From: Acidisoma sp. PAMC 29798
Lineage (GTDB): Bacteria > Pseudomonadota > Alphaproteobacteria > Acetobacterales > Acetobacteraceae
Assembly (NCBI RefSeq): GCF_030252425.1
Contig: NZ_CP126996.1
Location: 1-64,000 of the forward strand
DNA length: 64,000 nucleotides
Direction of reading: 5' to 3'
Shown here: positions 18,304 through 27,228 of the stretch, piece after piece
How the letters are laid out: the number at the start of each line of letters is the position of its first letter
Numbering within the stretch: the stretch's first letter is position 1
Program-made: the position numbers and the translations under genes
Notes under the pieces: model-generated
Seen by the model: the letters and a program-made list of their open reading frames with translations, nothing else
The model's database searches: none
What the model was told of the DNA's origin: nothing

Positions 18304-19164
18304 TTAGCCTGACGCTTTGTTCCGCTCGAATTCCATAGGGCTGAGATAGCCGATGGTCGAGTGGCGTCGGCGTAAATTATAGAACCGTTCGATGTAGTCG
18401 AATACGTCGGCTCGAGCCTGGTCCCTCGTGCGATATACCTTGCGGGCTGTTCGCTCAGTTTTCAGCGAGGAGAAGAAGCTCTCCATTGCCGCATTGTCCC
18501 AGACATTCCCTGACCGACTCATGCTGCAACTAACGTTATGATCTGCCAAGAGCTTCTGGAACTGTTCACTGCTGTATTGGCTTCCCTGGTCCGAATGATG
18601 CATCAACGCATCTGGTTTGCCGCGGCGCCAGATCGCCATCATTAACGCGTCGGCCACCAACTGAGCTGTCATCGTGACGCTCATCGACCAGCCCACGACA
18701 CGACGCGAGAAAAGGTCAATGACGGCAGCCACGTAGAGCCAACCTTCTGCCGTCCAAAGATAGGTGAAGTCGGCGATCCACTTCTGGTTCGGTGCTGTAG
18801 CTACGAATTGGCGGTCCAGCACGTTGGCAGCCGCCTCGTTCCGCTCGCCCTTGTCGGATGGCAGGCCTCTGCGGCGCGGTCGGGCCCGTAAGGCTTGCTC
18901 GCGCATGAGCCGCTCAATGCGGTGCAAGCCACACACGTCACCCTCGGCCAGGACGTCATGCCAGACGCGCCGGGCGCCATAGGTCCGGTCGCTGCCGACG
19001 AAGCTGGCCTTGACGTGCGCGCCGAGAATTTCGTCGCTGCGTGCCCGAGCGCTGGGCGATCGGGTGAGCCAGGCGTGGAATCCACTGCGTGAGACACCGA
19101 GCGCCTCGCAAAGCCACCGCACCGGCCAAATCCCTCGATGCTTCGCCACGAAGCCGAATTTCAT
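18304..19164 (-). CDS. IS3-family transposase OrfB
   Basis: 286 residues. It contains the HTH_21-like region (GSDRTYGARRVWHDVLAEG) and an rve integrase core with the DDE triad: Asp in WIADFTYLWTAEGWLYVAAV, Asp in HHSDQGSQYSSEQF, and Glu in DNAAMESFFSSLKTE. Ends RRRHSTIGYLSPMEF, typical of the family. It overlaps orfA by four bases; a run of seven A residues (minus strand, near 19190-19197) is the likely -1 frameshift site that makes the OrfAB transposase. Confidence 0.93.
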   Translation of the reverse strand: MKFGFVAKHRGIWPVRWLCEALGVSRSGFHAWLTRSPSARARSDEILGAHVKASFVGSDRTYGARRVWHDVLAEGDVCGLHRIERLMREQALRARPRRRGLPSDKGERNEAAANVLDRQFVATAPNQKWIADFTYLWTAEGWLYVAAVIDLFSRRVVGWSMSVTMTAQLVADALMMAIWRRGKPDALMHHSDQGSQYSSEQFQKLLADHNVSCSMSRSGNVWDNAAMESFFSSLKTERTARKVYRTRDQARADVFDYIERFYNLRRRHSTIGYLSPMEFERNKASG

Positions 19165-19457
19165 ATCGACTCCCTCGCGAAGTAGGCCGCGGCTTTTTTT
19201 AGGATATCGCGCTCCGCCTTGAGCTTTGCGACCTCACGCCGCAGACGATCTATCTCCTGCTGATCCGGCTTGAGCTGGCCCTGGCCCGGAAATGCCTGCC
19301 CAGGATCCGAGGTAACCTCCTTGATCCATCGTCGCAGAATGCTTTCGCCCACATCCAGGTCCCGGCTGGCCTGCACCAATGAAATCCCACGTTCATTAAC
19401 TAGCCGGACCGCCTCCAGCTTGAACTCCCGGCTGAACTGTCGTCGCGTCATTTGCAT
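19161..19457 (-). CDS. IS3-family transposase OrfA
   Basis: 98 residues. N-terminal helix-turn-helix (RRQFSREFKLEAVRLVNERG, then ISLVQASRDLDVGESILRRW) and a C-terminal leucine-zipper-like segment (DQQEIDRLRREVAKLKAERD), normal for IS3 OrfA. Provides DNA binding to the terminal repeats; fused to OrfB by programmed frameshifting at the A-rich stretch near its 3' end. Confidence 0.92.
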   Translation of the reverse strand: MQMTRRQFSREFKLEAVRLVNERGISLVQASRDLDVGESILRRWIKEVTSDPGQAFPGQGQLKPDQQEIDRLRREVAKLKAERDILKKAAAYFARESI

Positions 19458-19514
19458 CCTCCAATCTCGCGAAACACCTTAATCTCGGTGTCCACCAAAC
19501 CGGCAGCAGCTCAA

Positions 19515-19817
19515 TTACAGCCATGACGTCCATGGTTGTCGCGGTGTATGCTCTCCTCAGGAACTGAGATTCTGCCGCCGTTAGAAGGCTGTTGAGACGC
19601 TTCCCGTCATTTTCCAGTTGGCCATCTGCCATCATCTCTAGTCCATGTTCGCAACAGTCTGGTGGCATAATCGGCCAACCGACAGGAGCCGCATCAAGAC
19701 TGCAAACATCACGCTGATCTCAGAATTCGCGTGTCGCCACAAGTCCTAAACCGGAATGGTTCTTCAGGGTAATGACCTCATCGAAGGTCTTCGCCCGCGC
19801 GCGGGTAATCGTGAGCC
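19515..19817. other. Short region with a truncated small ORF
   Basis: On the minus strand an ORF from ATG 19668 (begins MPPDCCEHGLEMMADGQLEN) runs into the IS3 end, so it is probably the start of a gene cut by the element. The product is not recognised. Nothing else is seen. Confidence 0.3.
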
Positions 19818-20036
19818 CTATCTCAAGTTTTCATCGACGGCGCGCAGCTTAGCGCGCTCCGCTTGAATAGTCCGGTTGTCAGCGTAGACAGATCCGAGAA
19901 CGCTGTCCAACGTCTGCGCATCAACGTGGCCCTGGATGCACGTGGCCATGAGCGTCGATGGAGCAACGTAGATGAACCTGATGCAGATACGGTGCGGTGG
20001 ATGCGCATTATCCGGCAAAAGAAGTCTCGCACTCAC
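19818..20036 (-). CDS. Small hypothetical protein, coupled to the DUF3467-like gene
   Basis: 72 residues. The GTG start at 20036 overlaps the stop of the upstream gene (caGTGAgtg), so it is probably translated by coupling. Begins MSARLLLPDNAHPPHRICIR, then a strand-rich middle and a charged helical end (ADNRTIQAERAKLRAVDENL). No family recognised. The overlap is the main support for it being real. Confidence 0.45.
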   Translation of the reverse strand: MSARLLLPDNAHPPHRICIRFIYVAPSTLMATCIQGHVDAQTLDSVLGSVYADNRTIQAERAKLRAVDENLR

Positions 20037-20353
20037 TGCATGGTCTCCTGTCTCACAGCCGCTCTCCCATCAACAGTCGATCCTACGCCGTGGGCTTCCA
20101 AGAAGTCGTTCAGCTGGGTTACCAGGGCTTGAGCACCAATAACAGGGAGCACAATACGGCCTACGACCACTGCCTTCTTTATTGGTGGAGCGACGGAATC
20201 ATCAAATCTGACTGACACCAACTTGATAGTTACGCTTTCGTCACTCAAGCTGAACTGACTCACCACAGAGGTAAAGATCTCCGGGGCAACGAGATTCTCG
20301 GCGATTTCAGTGACAAGTCCGGTCTGAGCGATCTTCATCGGATGCTTGCTCAT
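20033..20353 (-). CDS. DUF3467-like protein
   Basis: 106 residues from ATG 20353, which has a strong ribosome-binding site (AAAGGAG, seven bases upstream); a further upstream start would add nine residues without a site. Sequence pattern APEIFTSVVSQFSLSDESVT, then a VRFDD segment and VVVGRIVLPVIGAQALVTQL, fits the small DUF3467 family, whose role is unknown. Forms a two-gene unit with the 72-residue ORF downstream. Family assignment is by remembered pattern only. Confidence 0.6.
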   Translation of the reverse strand: MSKHPMKIAQTGLVTEIAENLVAPEIFTSVVSQFSLSDESVTIKLVSVRFDDSVAPPIKKAVVVGRIVLPVIGAQALVTQLNDFLEAHGVGSTVDGRAAVRQETMQ

Positions 20354-20586
20354 TAGAAACTCCTTTACTAACAGCTTCAACCTGTCGGACTTTTGCGCTC
20401 CAAGGCATGGCAGGGTTCGTCGGATACGACTTGCGAAGCAACCACGCGCATCGACAATGTGCTTTATGCACTCGGGATCGCGTCGTTCAAAAGTTGCGTA
20501 AGCCCCCAGGGCACGTGAACATATGGAGTTCTCAGTCGCGTGTCAAAATGAACTCACGTGGCGTTGCGGCCACAGACGCTCTCGGC

Positions 20587-21927
20587 TCAACCATCCTCTC
20601 CTGCCGTAAGAGGAATGATTAAGCGCACCAGCAAACCTGGTGGATCAGCATCCAGAAGGGACATATGGCCAGCATGCCGGTGAACGATCTCTTGCACGAT
20701 CGATAGGCCTAGTCCGAGGCCGCCATCGAGAGGCCTGGCCGAATCGAGTCGCGCGAAAGGAACTACGGCAATAGCTCGCATGTCAGCCGGAATTCCTGGA
20801 CCATCATCGCGAATGTCTATGACGGCCTCGCCTTCGCGGCGCCAAACGTCGGCGATGACATGTGTTCCGTAGCGGGAACCGTTTTCGAGAAGATTGTTGA
20901 TGGCACGCGTAATAGCTATCGGTTGGCAGCGGCAGATCGGGCCAAAGGCACCTATGTAGGTGACGTACTTTCCTGCCTCCGACGCGTCGATGCAAAGGCT
21001 CTCAACAAGCGCGCCAAGATCGACATCCTCGCGTGCCTCCACAGCAGTTCGATCGCTCAGGTAAGAGAGCGCTCCATTGATCATACGGTTCATCAGATCA
21101 AGATCATGGAGAAGGTGGTAGCCCGTCGTGGGTGCTTCATCCAGTTCGATACGAAGTCTAAGTCTCGTCAATGGAGTGCGAAGATCGTGCCCGATTGCCA
21201 TCAGCATCCGTTGACGTTCCTCCATGAATCGCGCAATCCGTTCCTGCATTCGATTGAAGGTTTGCGCGACCCGCCGAATCTCGCGCGGGCCTTGCTCCGG
21301 AAGCGGTGCAATAGCCACGTCCAGTCCGAACTGCTCGACGGTGGCGACAAGATTCCGCAAGGGGCGATTGATGCGCCACAAGGTCCAGAACGATAGCGCG
21401 ACGACAAGCACTAAGAGGAAGGAGACAGCTACCGTCAAGGGCAAGGTCACGAACACGATTTGCGGGAAGCTCCCGTGCGAGTAGGCCCGAAGTGTCCATG
21501 GTGCATCACCGGCGAGCGCGAGCACGATGTCTGTGGTTTCCTCGCCGCCAGCTTCTTCGCTGCAGCGCCTAATTGACACTTGCTCTGGCTCGTCTGGAAG
21601 TAGAGTGCGCAGGACGAGTTGCAGATTTCGGTCGGTTATGCCTGCGGGAACGACGTGACAGGGAAGCATCTCACCGGATCGTATGGTGACCTGTTCTGTC
21701 GACATCGCCCGCGCGATTTCTGCCCTGGCCGCTGGCGGCGCAGCGCCCAACGCATGAATGTCGGCGGCGACCTGCATTGCATTGGGCCACGGTCCTGGGG
21801 GAAGCGGCGGGAATGCAGGCCCAGTCAGGGTCAGCAATGCGGCAGTGAGCACTAAAGTCGCCAGCAAGGCAGCCACGAGGATTGCAATGATTTGGCCCTG
21901 AACTGAGTCGGGGAACAAGCGCCTCAT
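20587..21927 (-). CDS. Sensor histidine kinase (EnvZ-like)
   Basis: 446 residues. Two membrane segments (about residues 12-32 and 158-182) enclose a periplasmic sensor domain; then HAMP, HisKA with the phospho-accepting His in IGHDLRTPLTRLRLRIELDE near residue 244, and an HATPase domain with N box (INNLLENGSRYG), G1 (DIRDDGPGIPADM) and G2 (GGLGLGLSIVQEIV). Overlaps the response regulator by four bases, forming a two-component operon. It diverges from the RND efflux operon at 22903, which it most likely controls. The periplasmic domain has Cys-containing segments, which might sense a metal or redox signal; speculative. Confidence 0.93.
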   Translation of the reverse strand: MRRLFPDSVQGQIIAILVAALLATLVLTAALLTLTGPAFPPLPPGPWPNAMQVAADIHALGAAPPAARAEIARAMSTEQVTIRSGEMLPCHVVPAGITDRNLQLVLRTLLPDEPEQVSIRRCSEEAGGEETTDIVLALAGDAPWTLRAYSHGSFPQIVFVTLPLTVAVSFLLVLVVALSFWTLWRINRPLRNLVATVEQFGLDVAIAPLPEQGPREIRRVAQTFNRMQERIARFMEERQRMLMAIGHDLRTPLTRLRLRIELDEAPTTGYHLLHDLDLMNRMINGALSYLSDRTAVEAREDVDLGALVESLCIDASEAGKYVTYIGAFGPICRCQPIAITRAINNLLENGSRYGTHVIADVWRREGEAVIDIRDDGPGIPADMRAIAVVPFARLDSARPLDGGLGLGLSIVQEIVHRHAGHMSLLDADPPGLLVRLIIPLTAGEDG

Positions 21928-22676
21928 GGTACAAGTTTCTCGGTGCCGCCAAACGTGGGATCGAATACGTAACCATCTCCTCGGATCGTTCGGATCAGTT
22001 CAAGCTGGCGGCCGCCATGAGCTAGCTTTCGCCGAAGACGGCTGATCAGCAGGTCGATCGTTCTCTCTTCTACTATGAAGCTGGCACCCCGCGTGAGTGC
22101 GATCAATTCCTCGCGGCTCAGTACGCGGCCGGGATGGTGATAAAACACCAACATAAGGTCCGTTTCCGCACCGGTCAGCGTCATTCGAACATCGCCCGAC
22201 GTATACAGAACTCGACGTTCTGGCTCGAAGCGCCATCCCGCAAAATGAAGTCCCGCAGCAGCGGCGTTCGCCTGCGGAGTGAGTTCACGGGGGACGCCGC
22301 GCCGAAGCACCGCCTTGATCCGGGCGCCAAGTTCAACAAGCTCAAAAGGCTTGCCGACGTAGTCATCGGCGCCGAGCTCCAGACCGGCAACGCGGTCGGT
22401 GACCTCCGCAAGCGCCGTGACCATGATGATGCGTGCCTGGCTGATGGTATGGATACGGCGGCATAGTTCAAAGCCGGTTTCGGCCGGTAACATCACGTCG
22501 AGCAGAATCAGATCAAAGGGCTGTCTTGCCATCTCGCGATCAAGGCCACTCCCATCGGCCACGCCGACAACTACATATCCTGACCTTGTCAGGTAACGCA
22601 AAATCAAGGCGCGTATGTCATCGTCGTCTTCGACCACAAGTATACACGTCGGCTCGGAACGAACGCTGTCAGGCAT
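21924..22676 (-). CDS. OmpR-family response regulator
   Basis: About 250 residues from ATG 22676 (MPDSVRSEPTCILVVEDDDD); a longer start at 22724 adds 16 hydrophobic residues and is unlikely. Receiver domain with phospho-Asp in DLILLDVMLPAETGFE and conserved Lys in DDYVGKPFELVELGARIKAV; C-terminal winged helix with GAETDLMLVFYHHPGRVLSR and ERTIDLLISRLRRKL. Partner of the histidine kinase (ATGA overlap). The 226-base region to the efflux adaptor gene likely holds both divergent promoters; a TTGACA hexamer is at 22786-22791. Confidence 0.93.
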   Translation of the reverse strand: MPDSVRSEPTCILVVEDDDDIRALILRYLTRSGYVVVGVADGSGLDREMARQPFDLILLDVMLPAETGFELCRRIHTISQARIIMVTALAEVTDRVAGLELGADDYVGKPFELVELGARIKAVLRRGVPRELTPQANAAAAGLHFAGWRFEPERRVLYTSGDVRMTLTGAETDLMLVFYHHPGRVLSREELIALTRGASFIVEERTIDLLISRLRRKLAHGGRQLELIRTIRGDGYVFDPTFGGTEKLVP

Positions 22677-22902
22677 CGGGAAACTCTTCAATAACCAAAA
22701 TGACCACCAGACTAGCATGCCCATATACTACATGTGAGGTGGCGACGTACTTTGAAATTCAGTCAAAGACGTCTTTTTTTCACTTTTGACATATTTGTAG
22801 GCGCATATTGACTTGCTGCCTAATGGTGCGTTTATTCGCATGGTCACATTTCAGTCAATTCGCTCCGTTCGCTGTGGCAATCACACAATTTCTTGGTCAT
22901 TG

Positions 22903-24099
22903 ATGGATACGCAGCTCAATCCGAAACCGTCACAACAAATCGGTCAAACTGTCTCGCGGCGCTCTCGTCGAAGGTTGATCGTTATTCTTCTATTCTTTCT
23001 GGTCGCTGCAGGCGGCCTCGCCGTTTGGCTTCACCGGCAGAACAAGGGCGATCACGGGGGGACGCCCGGCGGCCAGACACCGCAATCGGTGTCCGTGGCG
23101 GCAGCGGAGCGTGACGATATTCCGATTGTCCTCACAGGTCTCGGCACCGTAACCGCTCTCGCCACGGTAACGGTCAAGTCCCAGATTAGTGGCTATCTAA
23201 CGCAGATTGCTTTTACAGAAGGCTCTCTCGTACACAAGGGTGACCTCCTCGCCCAAGTCGATCCGCGTCCCTATGAGGCACTCCTTGCCCAATACAAAGG
23301 GACGCTCGCCAAGGACCAGGCATCGCTCGATGACGCAAGCCTCAATCTCGCGCGTTACCGCCGACTGTCGCAGCAGGATTCTATCTCGAAACAGAATGTG
23401 GATACTCAGGCGGCTACTGTGCGTGAGTATGAGGGGAGTGTACGCGCGGATCAGGCAGAGATTGAAGCCGAAAAGTTGAACATTGCCTATTGCCAAATTA
23501 TCTCGCCGGTGGACGGTCGGATTGGTCTCCGGCAGGTGGATGTCGGCAATTTTGTGGAAGCGTCAGATACGACGGGCATCGTCATCGTCACACAGATTAA
23601 ACCGATGTCAGTCTTGTTTACGCTCCCAGAGGATGCGGTACCCCAAGTCCGCGCACGCTTTCAAATTGGCGCCAAGCTGGAGGTCGACGCTTACGACCGG
23701 TCCAATACTACGGAGATCGCCAAGGGCACCCTGGCGACTCTTGACAATGAAATCGACGCGACGACGGGCACCCTCAAACTCAGGGCAGTCTATCTGAATA
23801 CGGATGATGCTCTGTTCCCCGAGCAGTTCGTCAATGCGCGGCTGCTGATTGATACGATCCGTGGCGCGATCACCGTTCCCCCGGCGGCCGTCCAACAGGG
23901 GGTGGAGGGTAGTACTGTCTACGTGGTCGACAGCGCCAACAAGGTCCATCTGCGCGTCATTAAGACCGGTGTCGCTGACGCCAAAAGGGTGGCCATTACC
24001 TCGGGCCTGGCGGTGGGCGAGCGCGTCGTCACGGACGGAGCCGACCGGTTGCAAGATGGCGCCTCCGTCGTGATAGCGGCCGCGGCGCCGCAGCTGTAA
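22903..24099 (+). CDS. RND efflux periplasmic adaptor (MdtA-like)
   Basis: About 398 residues from ATG 22903 (MDTQLNPKP); the open frame extends 30 codons upstream without a better start. A single N-terminal membrane anchor (RRLIVILLFFLVAAGGLAVW) is followed by barrel-sandwich (VTVKSQISGYLTQIAFTEGS), hairpin and beta-barrel domains (PVDGRIGLRQVDVGNFVEAS; MSVLFTLPEDAVPQVRARFQ). It bridges the inner-membrane RND pumps and the outer-membrane channel. First gene of a four-gene operon; 18 bases before the first permease. The arrangement adaptor-permease-permease-OMF resembles mdtABC plus an outer-membrane factor. Confidence 0.92.
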   Translation: MDTQLNPKPSQQIGQTVSRRSRRRLIVILLFFLVAAGGLAVWLHRQNKGDHGGTPGGQTPQSVSVAAAERDDIPIVLTGLGTVTALATVTVKSQISGYLTQIAFTEGSLVHKGDLLAQVDPRPYEALLAQYKGTLAKDQASLDDASLNLARYRRLSQQDSISKQNVDTQAATVREYEGSVRADQAEIEAEKLNIAYCQIISPVDGRIGLRQVDVGNFVEASDTTGIVIVTQIKPMSVLFTLPEDAVPQVRARFQIGAKLEVDAYDRSNTTEIAKGTLATLDNEIDATTGTLKLRAVYLNTDDALFPEQFVNARLLIDTIRGAITVPPAAVQQGVEGSTVYVVDSANKVHLRVIKTGVADAKRVAITSGLAVGERVVTDGADRLQDGASVVIAAAAPQL

Positions 24100-24117
24100 G
24101 CCGGCCATCGCCCAACC

Positions 24118-27100
24118 ATGAATCCTTCCCGCATTTTTATTGAACGCCCTGTGGCGACGACGCTCCTGATGGTGGCCCTGATGCTGCTGGGTCTCGTCTC
24201 CTACCGTTATTTGCCGCTCGCGGCGCTGCCAACCGTCGATTATCCGACCATCCAGGTACAGACGTTCTATCCGGGAGCCAGTCCCGACGTCATGGCTTCG
24301 GCCATAACGGCGCCCTTGGAGAAGCAGTTCGGTCAAATGGCAAGTCTGCGACAAATGTCATCGCAGAGCGCCGGGGGGGCCTCGGTCATCACCTTGCAGT
24401 TCGATCTGTCACTGGCGCTCGATGTGGCGGAACAAGAGGTGCAAGCGGCGATCAACGCCGCTGACAGTCTTCTGCCTGACGATCTTCCGGCGCCTCCGAT
24501 TTATGCCAAGATCAATCCCGCTGACACGGCCATTCTTACCCTTGCGCTAACCTCTCGGACCATGGCGCTGACCGGGTTGCGCTCCCTGGCGGAGAACCAG
24601 CTCAGCCAGAAGATTTCACAGGTGGCCGGCGTCGGCCTGGTCAGCATCGCCGGCGGCAACCGGCCTGCGGTCCGTGTGCGCTTCGACCCACGAAAGCTCG
24701 CCGCCTACGGAGTGGCGATCGACGATCTGCGGACCCAGATCAGCAATCTCAACGTCAATACGGCTAAGGGGTCACTGGACGGCCCACAGCGGTCCTGGAC
24801 GATCGATTCGAACGATCAGATTCAGAGTGCGGGCGATTATATGGGATCGGTGATTGCCTACGAGAATAATCGGCCCGTTTACCTCTCCAATGTCGCGAGC
24901 GTTGTCGAGGGGCCCGAGGATACGGACCTCGATGCCTGGATGAACCGGACACCGGCGATCCTGCTGAATATCCAACGTCAACCCGGGGCGAATGTCATCA
25001 AGGTCGTCGCGGCGATCAAGGCACTCCTGCCAGGCTTGGAAGCGTCCTTGCCGAGGGCGGCAGTGATCACGCCGCTCATCGATCGGACGATGACGATCCG
25101 GGCCTCCGTCAATGATGTCGAGCTGGAGTTGGCGTTGGCCGTGGGTCTCGTCGTGCTGGTGATCTTTGTCTTTCTTCGAGACCTGAGAGCGACGCTGATT
25201 CCCAGCCTCTCGGTGCCATTGTCGCTCGTCGGTGCATTGGCCGCGATGTACTTCTGGGGGTTCAGCCTTGATAACCTGTCCCTCATGGCGCTCACTATCG
25301 CTGCCGGCTTTGTTGTCGATGACGCGATTGTCGTGATCGAAAATATCACGCGCTATGTGGAGTCGGGAGTGCCTCCTATGCAAGCGGCCCTCCGAGGCGC
25401 CTCGGAGATCGCCTTCACCATAATCGCTCTCACGGTGTCGCTGCTAGCGGTGCTGATCCCATTGCTGTTCATGGCCGACGTGGTAGGTCGCTTGTTCCAT
25501 GAATTCGCGATCACCCTTGCGGCCACGATCGTCATCTCGGCCGTCGTATCACTGACCCTCGTGCCGATGCTCTGTGGTCGCCTTCTGCGTCCACCGCAGG
25601 TCCGACATCCCGGACGCCTTAATCGAGGCGCGGAAGCGGCATTCGCAAAGCTCGTTGCGGCTTACGCGCGTCTCCTGGATACTGTTCTGGCCCATCGGCT
25701 ACCGACGCTACTGGTGGCGATCGGGACCTGCGCACTAACCCTCTATCTTGTCTTCACGGCGCCTACGGGTTTCTTTCCGACACAGGATGTCGGCATCCTC
25801 CAGGGTGTTACGACGGGCCCGGCCAGCATTTCTCATGAAGCAATGGCCGACCGCCAGCAACGGGTCGCGGCGATCGTCCTCGCGGATCCAGACGTGATTA
25901 GCCTGTCCTCCTATATCGGTGTTGATGGTACTAATCCCACCCTCAGCGATGGGCGCATGACCATCAATCTGCGGCCTAAGGCGCAGCGCGGCGCGCTAAC
26001 TACCACGCTGGCGCGGCTGCAGCGGTCCACTGCAGCCGTGCCAGGCATCCAATTGACGTTGCAGCCGGTGCAGGACCTGACCATAGACACGATCGCCAGC
26101 CCCGGCCGCTACCAACTAATGGTTCAAAGCACCGATATCGCATTGCTTAGCCTCTGGGCGCCTCGGCTGCTGGACCGCCTGCGCAGACTTCCCGAACTCA
26201 GCGACGTCAACAGCGATCAACAGCCTGATGGCCTGGCTCTCTATCTGACCATCGACCGCACGACAGCCGGACGGTTCGGCATTACACCGGCAACTGTCGA
26301 TAACGCCCTCTATGATGCCTTCGGCCAGCGGATCATCTCGACCATTTTCACGCAATCGAACCAGTACCGGGTCATTATGGAGGCGGACCCGACGATCAGC
26401 CGCAACGTAACCGCCCTAGATTCCATCTTTCTCCCCTCTTCAACGGCCAGCTCCGGAGAGGTTCCGCTGTCGTCGCTCGTCCATGTCGAGGAACGCCAGA
26501 CGGCCTTGGCTATCTCACATCTCGCGCAGTTCCCAGCCGCGACCATCTCCTTCAATCTTGCCGAAGGAGTCGCTCTTAGCTCCGGTATCGCGGCCATTGA
26601 GGCGGCCCGCGGGGTGCTCCATCTCCCTGAGAGCGTCCAGGTTAGTTATCAGGGAACCGCCGCTGCCTATCGTTCCTCCCTGTCGAATGAGCTCGCCCTC
26701 GTGCTTGCCGCCGTAGTCGCGATGTACATAGTGCTGGGCGTGCTCTACGAGAGCTTCATCCATCCCTTAACGATCCTATCCACCTTACCCTCGGCTGGCG
26801 TCGGTGCCCTGCTGGCACTTCGTCTCGCGGGTGCCGATCTCGATATCATTGGTGTCATCGGCATCGTGTTGCTGATCGGGATAGTCAAGAAGAACGCCAT
26901 CATGATGATCGACTTCGCACTGTCCGGTGAGCGCGAAGCTGGCCTGTCACCGGCTGACGCCATACGAAGGGCTTGCCTGCTACGCTTCCGCCCCATCCTG
27001 ATGACTACCTGCGCGACTCTCTTCGCGGCTCTTCCACTGATGCTCGGGTCCGGCACCGGTTCGGAACTACGACGGCCACTTGGGCTCGCCATCGTTGGCG

Positions 27101-27228
27101 GTCTGCTTGTCAGCCAGATGCTGACGCTCTTCACCACGCCTGTGATCTATCTCGCCTTCGACGAACTGGGGCGACGGGTAAGGGAACGCGGGCGTAGTCC
27201 GAGGGCGGCGGAAGGAAGCGCGACATGA
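24118..27228 (+). CDS. RND efflux permease 1 (MdtB-like)
   Basis: 1036 residues, normal for HAE1-type RND permeases, with about twelve membrane helices and two large periplasmic loops. Starts [20 protein letters not shown]. Helix 4 carries the proton-relay Asp pair in [20 protein letters not shown] near residue 400; the helix 10 Lys region is [20 protein letters not shown] near residue 925. No Ser-rich insertion, unlike its partner. Overlaps the second permease by four bases (ATGA). Two unlike permeases in one operon suggest a heteromeric trimer as in MdtBC. Substrates unknown. Confidence 0.94.
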   Translation: MNPSRIFIERPVATTLLMVALMLLGLVSYRYLPLAALPTVDYPTIQVQTFYPGASPDVMASAITAPLEKQFGQMASLRQMSSQSAGGASVITLQFDLSLALDVAEQEVQAAINAADSLLPDDLPAPPIYAKINPADTAILTLALTSRTMALTGLRSLAENQLSQKISQVAGVGLVSIAGGNRPAVRVRFDPRKLAAYGVAIDDLRTQISNLNVNTAKGSLDGPQRSWTIDSNDQIQSAGDYMGSVIAYENNRPVYLSNVASVVEGPEDTDLDAWMNRTPAILLNIQRQPGANVIKVVAAIKALLPGLEASLPRAAVITPLIDRTMTIRASVNDVELELALAVGLVVLVIFVFLRDLRATLIPSLSVPLSLVGALAAMYFWGFSLDNLSLMALTIAAGFVVDDAIVVIENITRYVESGVPPMQAALRGASEIAFTIIALTVSLLAVLIPLLFMADVVGRLFHEFAITLAATIVISAVVSLTLVPMLCGRLLRPPQVRHPGRLNRGAEAAFAKLVAAYARLLDTVLAHRLPTLLVAIGTCALTLYLVFTAPTGFFPTQDVGILQGVTTGPASISHEAMADRQQRVAAIVLADPDVISLSSYIGVDGTNPTLSDGRMTINLRPKAQRGALTTTLARLQRSTAAVPGIQLTLQPVQDLTIDTIASPGRYQLMVQSTDIALLSLWAPRLLDRLRRLPELSDVNSDQQPDGLALYLTIDRTTAGRFGITPATVDNALYDAFGQRIISTIFTQSNQYRVIMEADPTISRNVTALDSIFLPSSTASSGEVPLSSLVHVEERQTALAISHLAQFPAATISFNLAEGVALSSGIAAIEAARGVLHLPESVQVSYQGTAAAYRSSLSNELALVLAAVVAMYIVLGVLYESFIHPLTILSTLPSAGVGALLALRLAGADLDIIGVIGIVLLIGIVKKNAIMMIDFALSGEREAGLSPADAIRRACLLRFRPILMTTCATLFAALPLMLGSGTGSELRRPLGLAIVGGLLVSQMLTLFTTPVIYLAFDELGRRVRERGRSPRAAEGSAT

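Larger units (their letters stand above)
18272..19514 (-). mobile_element. IS3-family insertion sequence, apparently intact
   Basis: Bounded by a perfect 27-bp inverted repeat: 18272-18298 and 19488-19514 (ttgagctgctgccggtttgg + tggacac and its reverse complement). Inside are orfA (19161-19457) and orfB (18304-19164) in the normal overlapping arrangement. The 27-bp repeats may include a few bases beyond the minimal ends. It sits between a truncated small ORF (19540-19668) and the TetR remnant. Confidence 0.85.
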
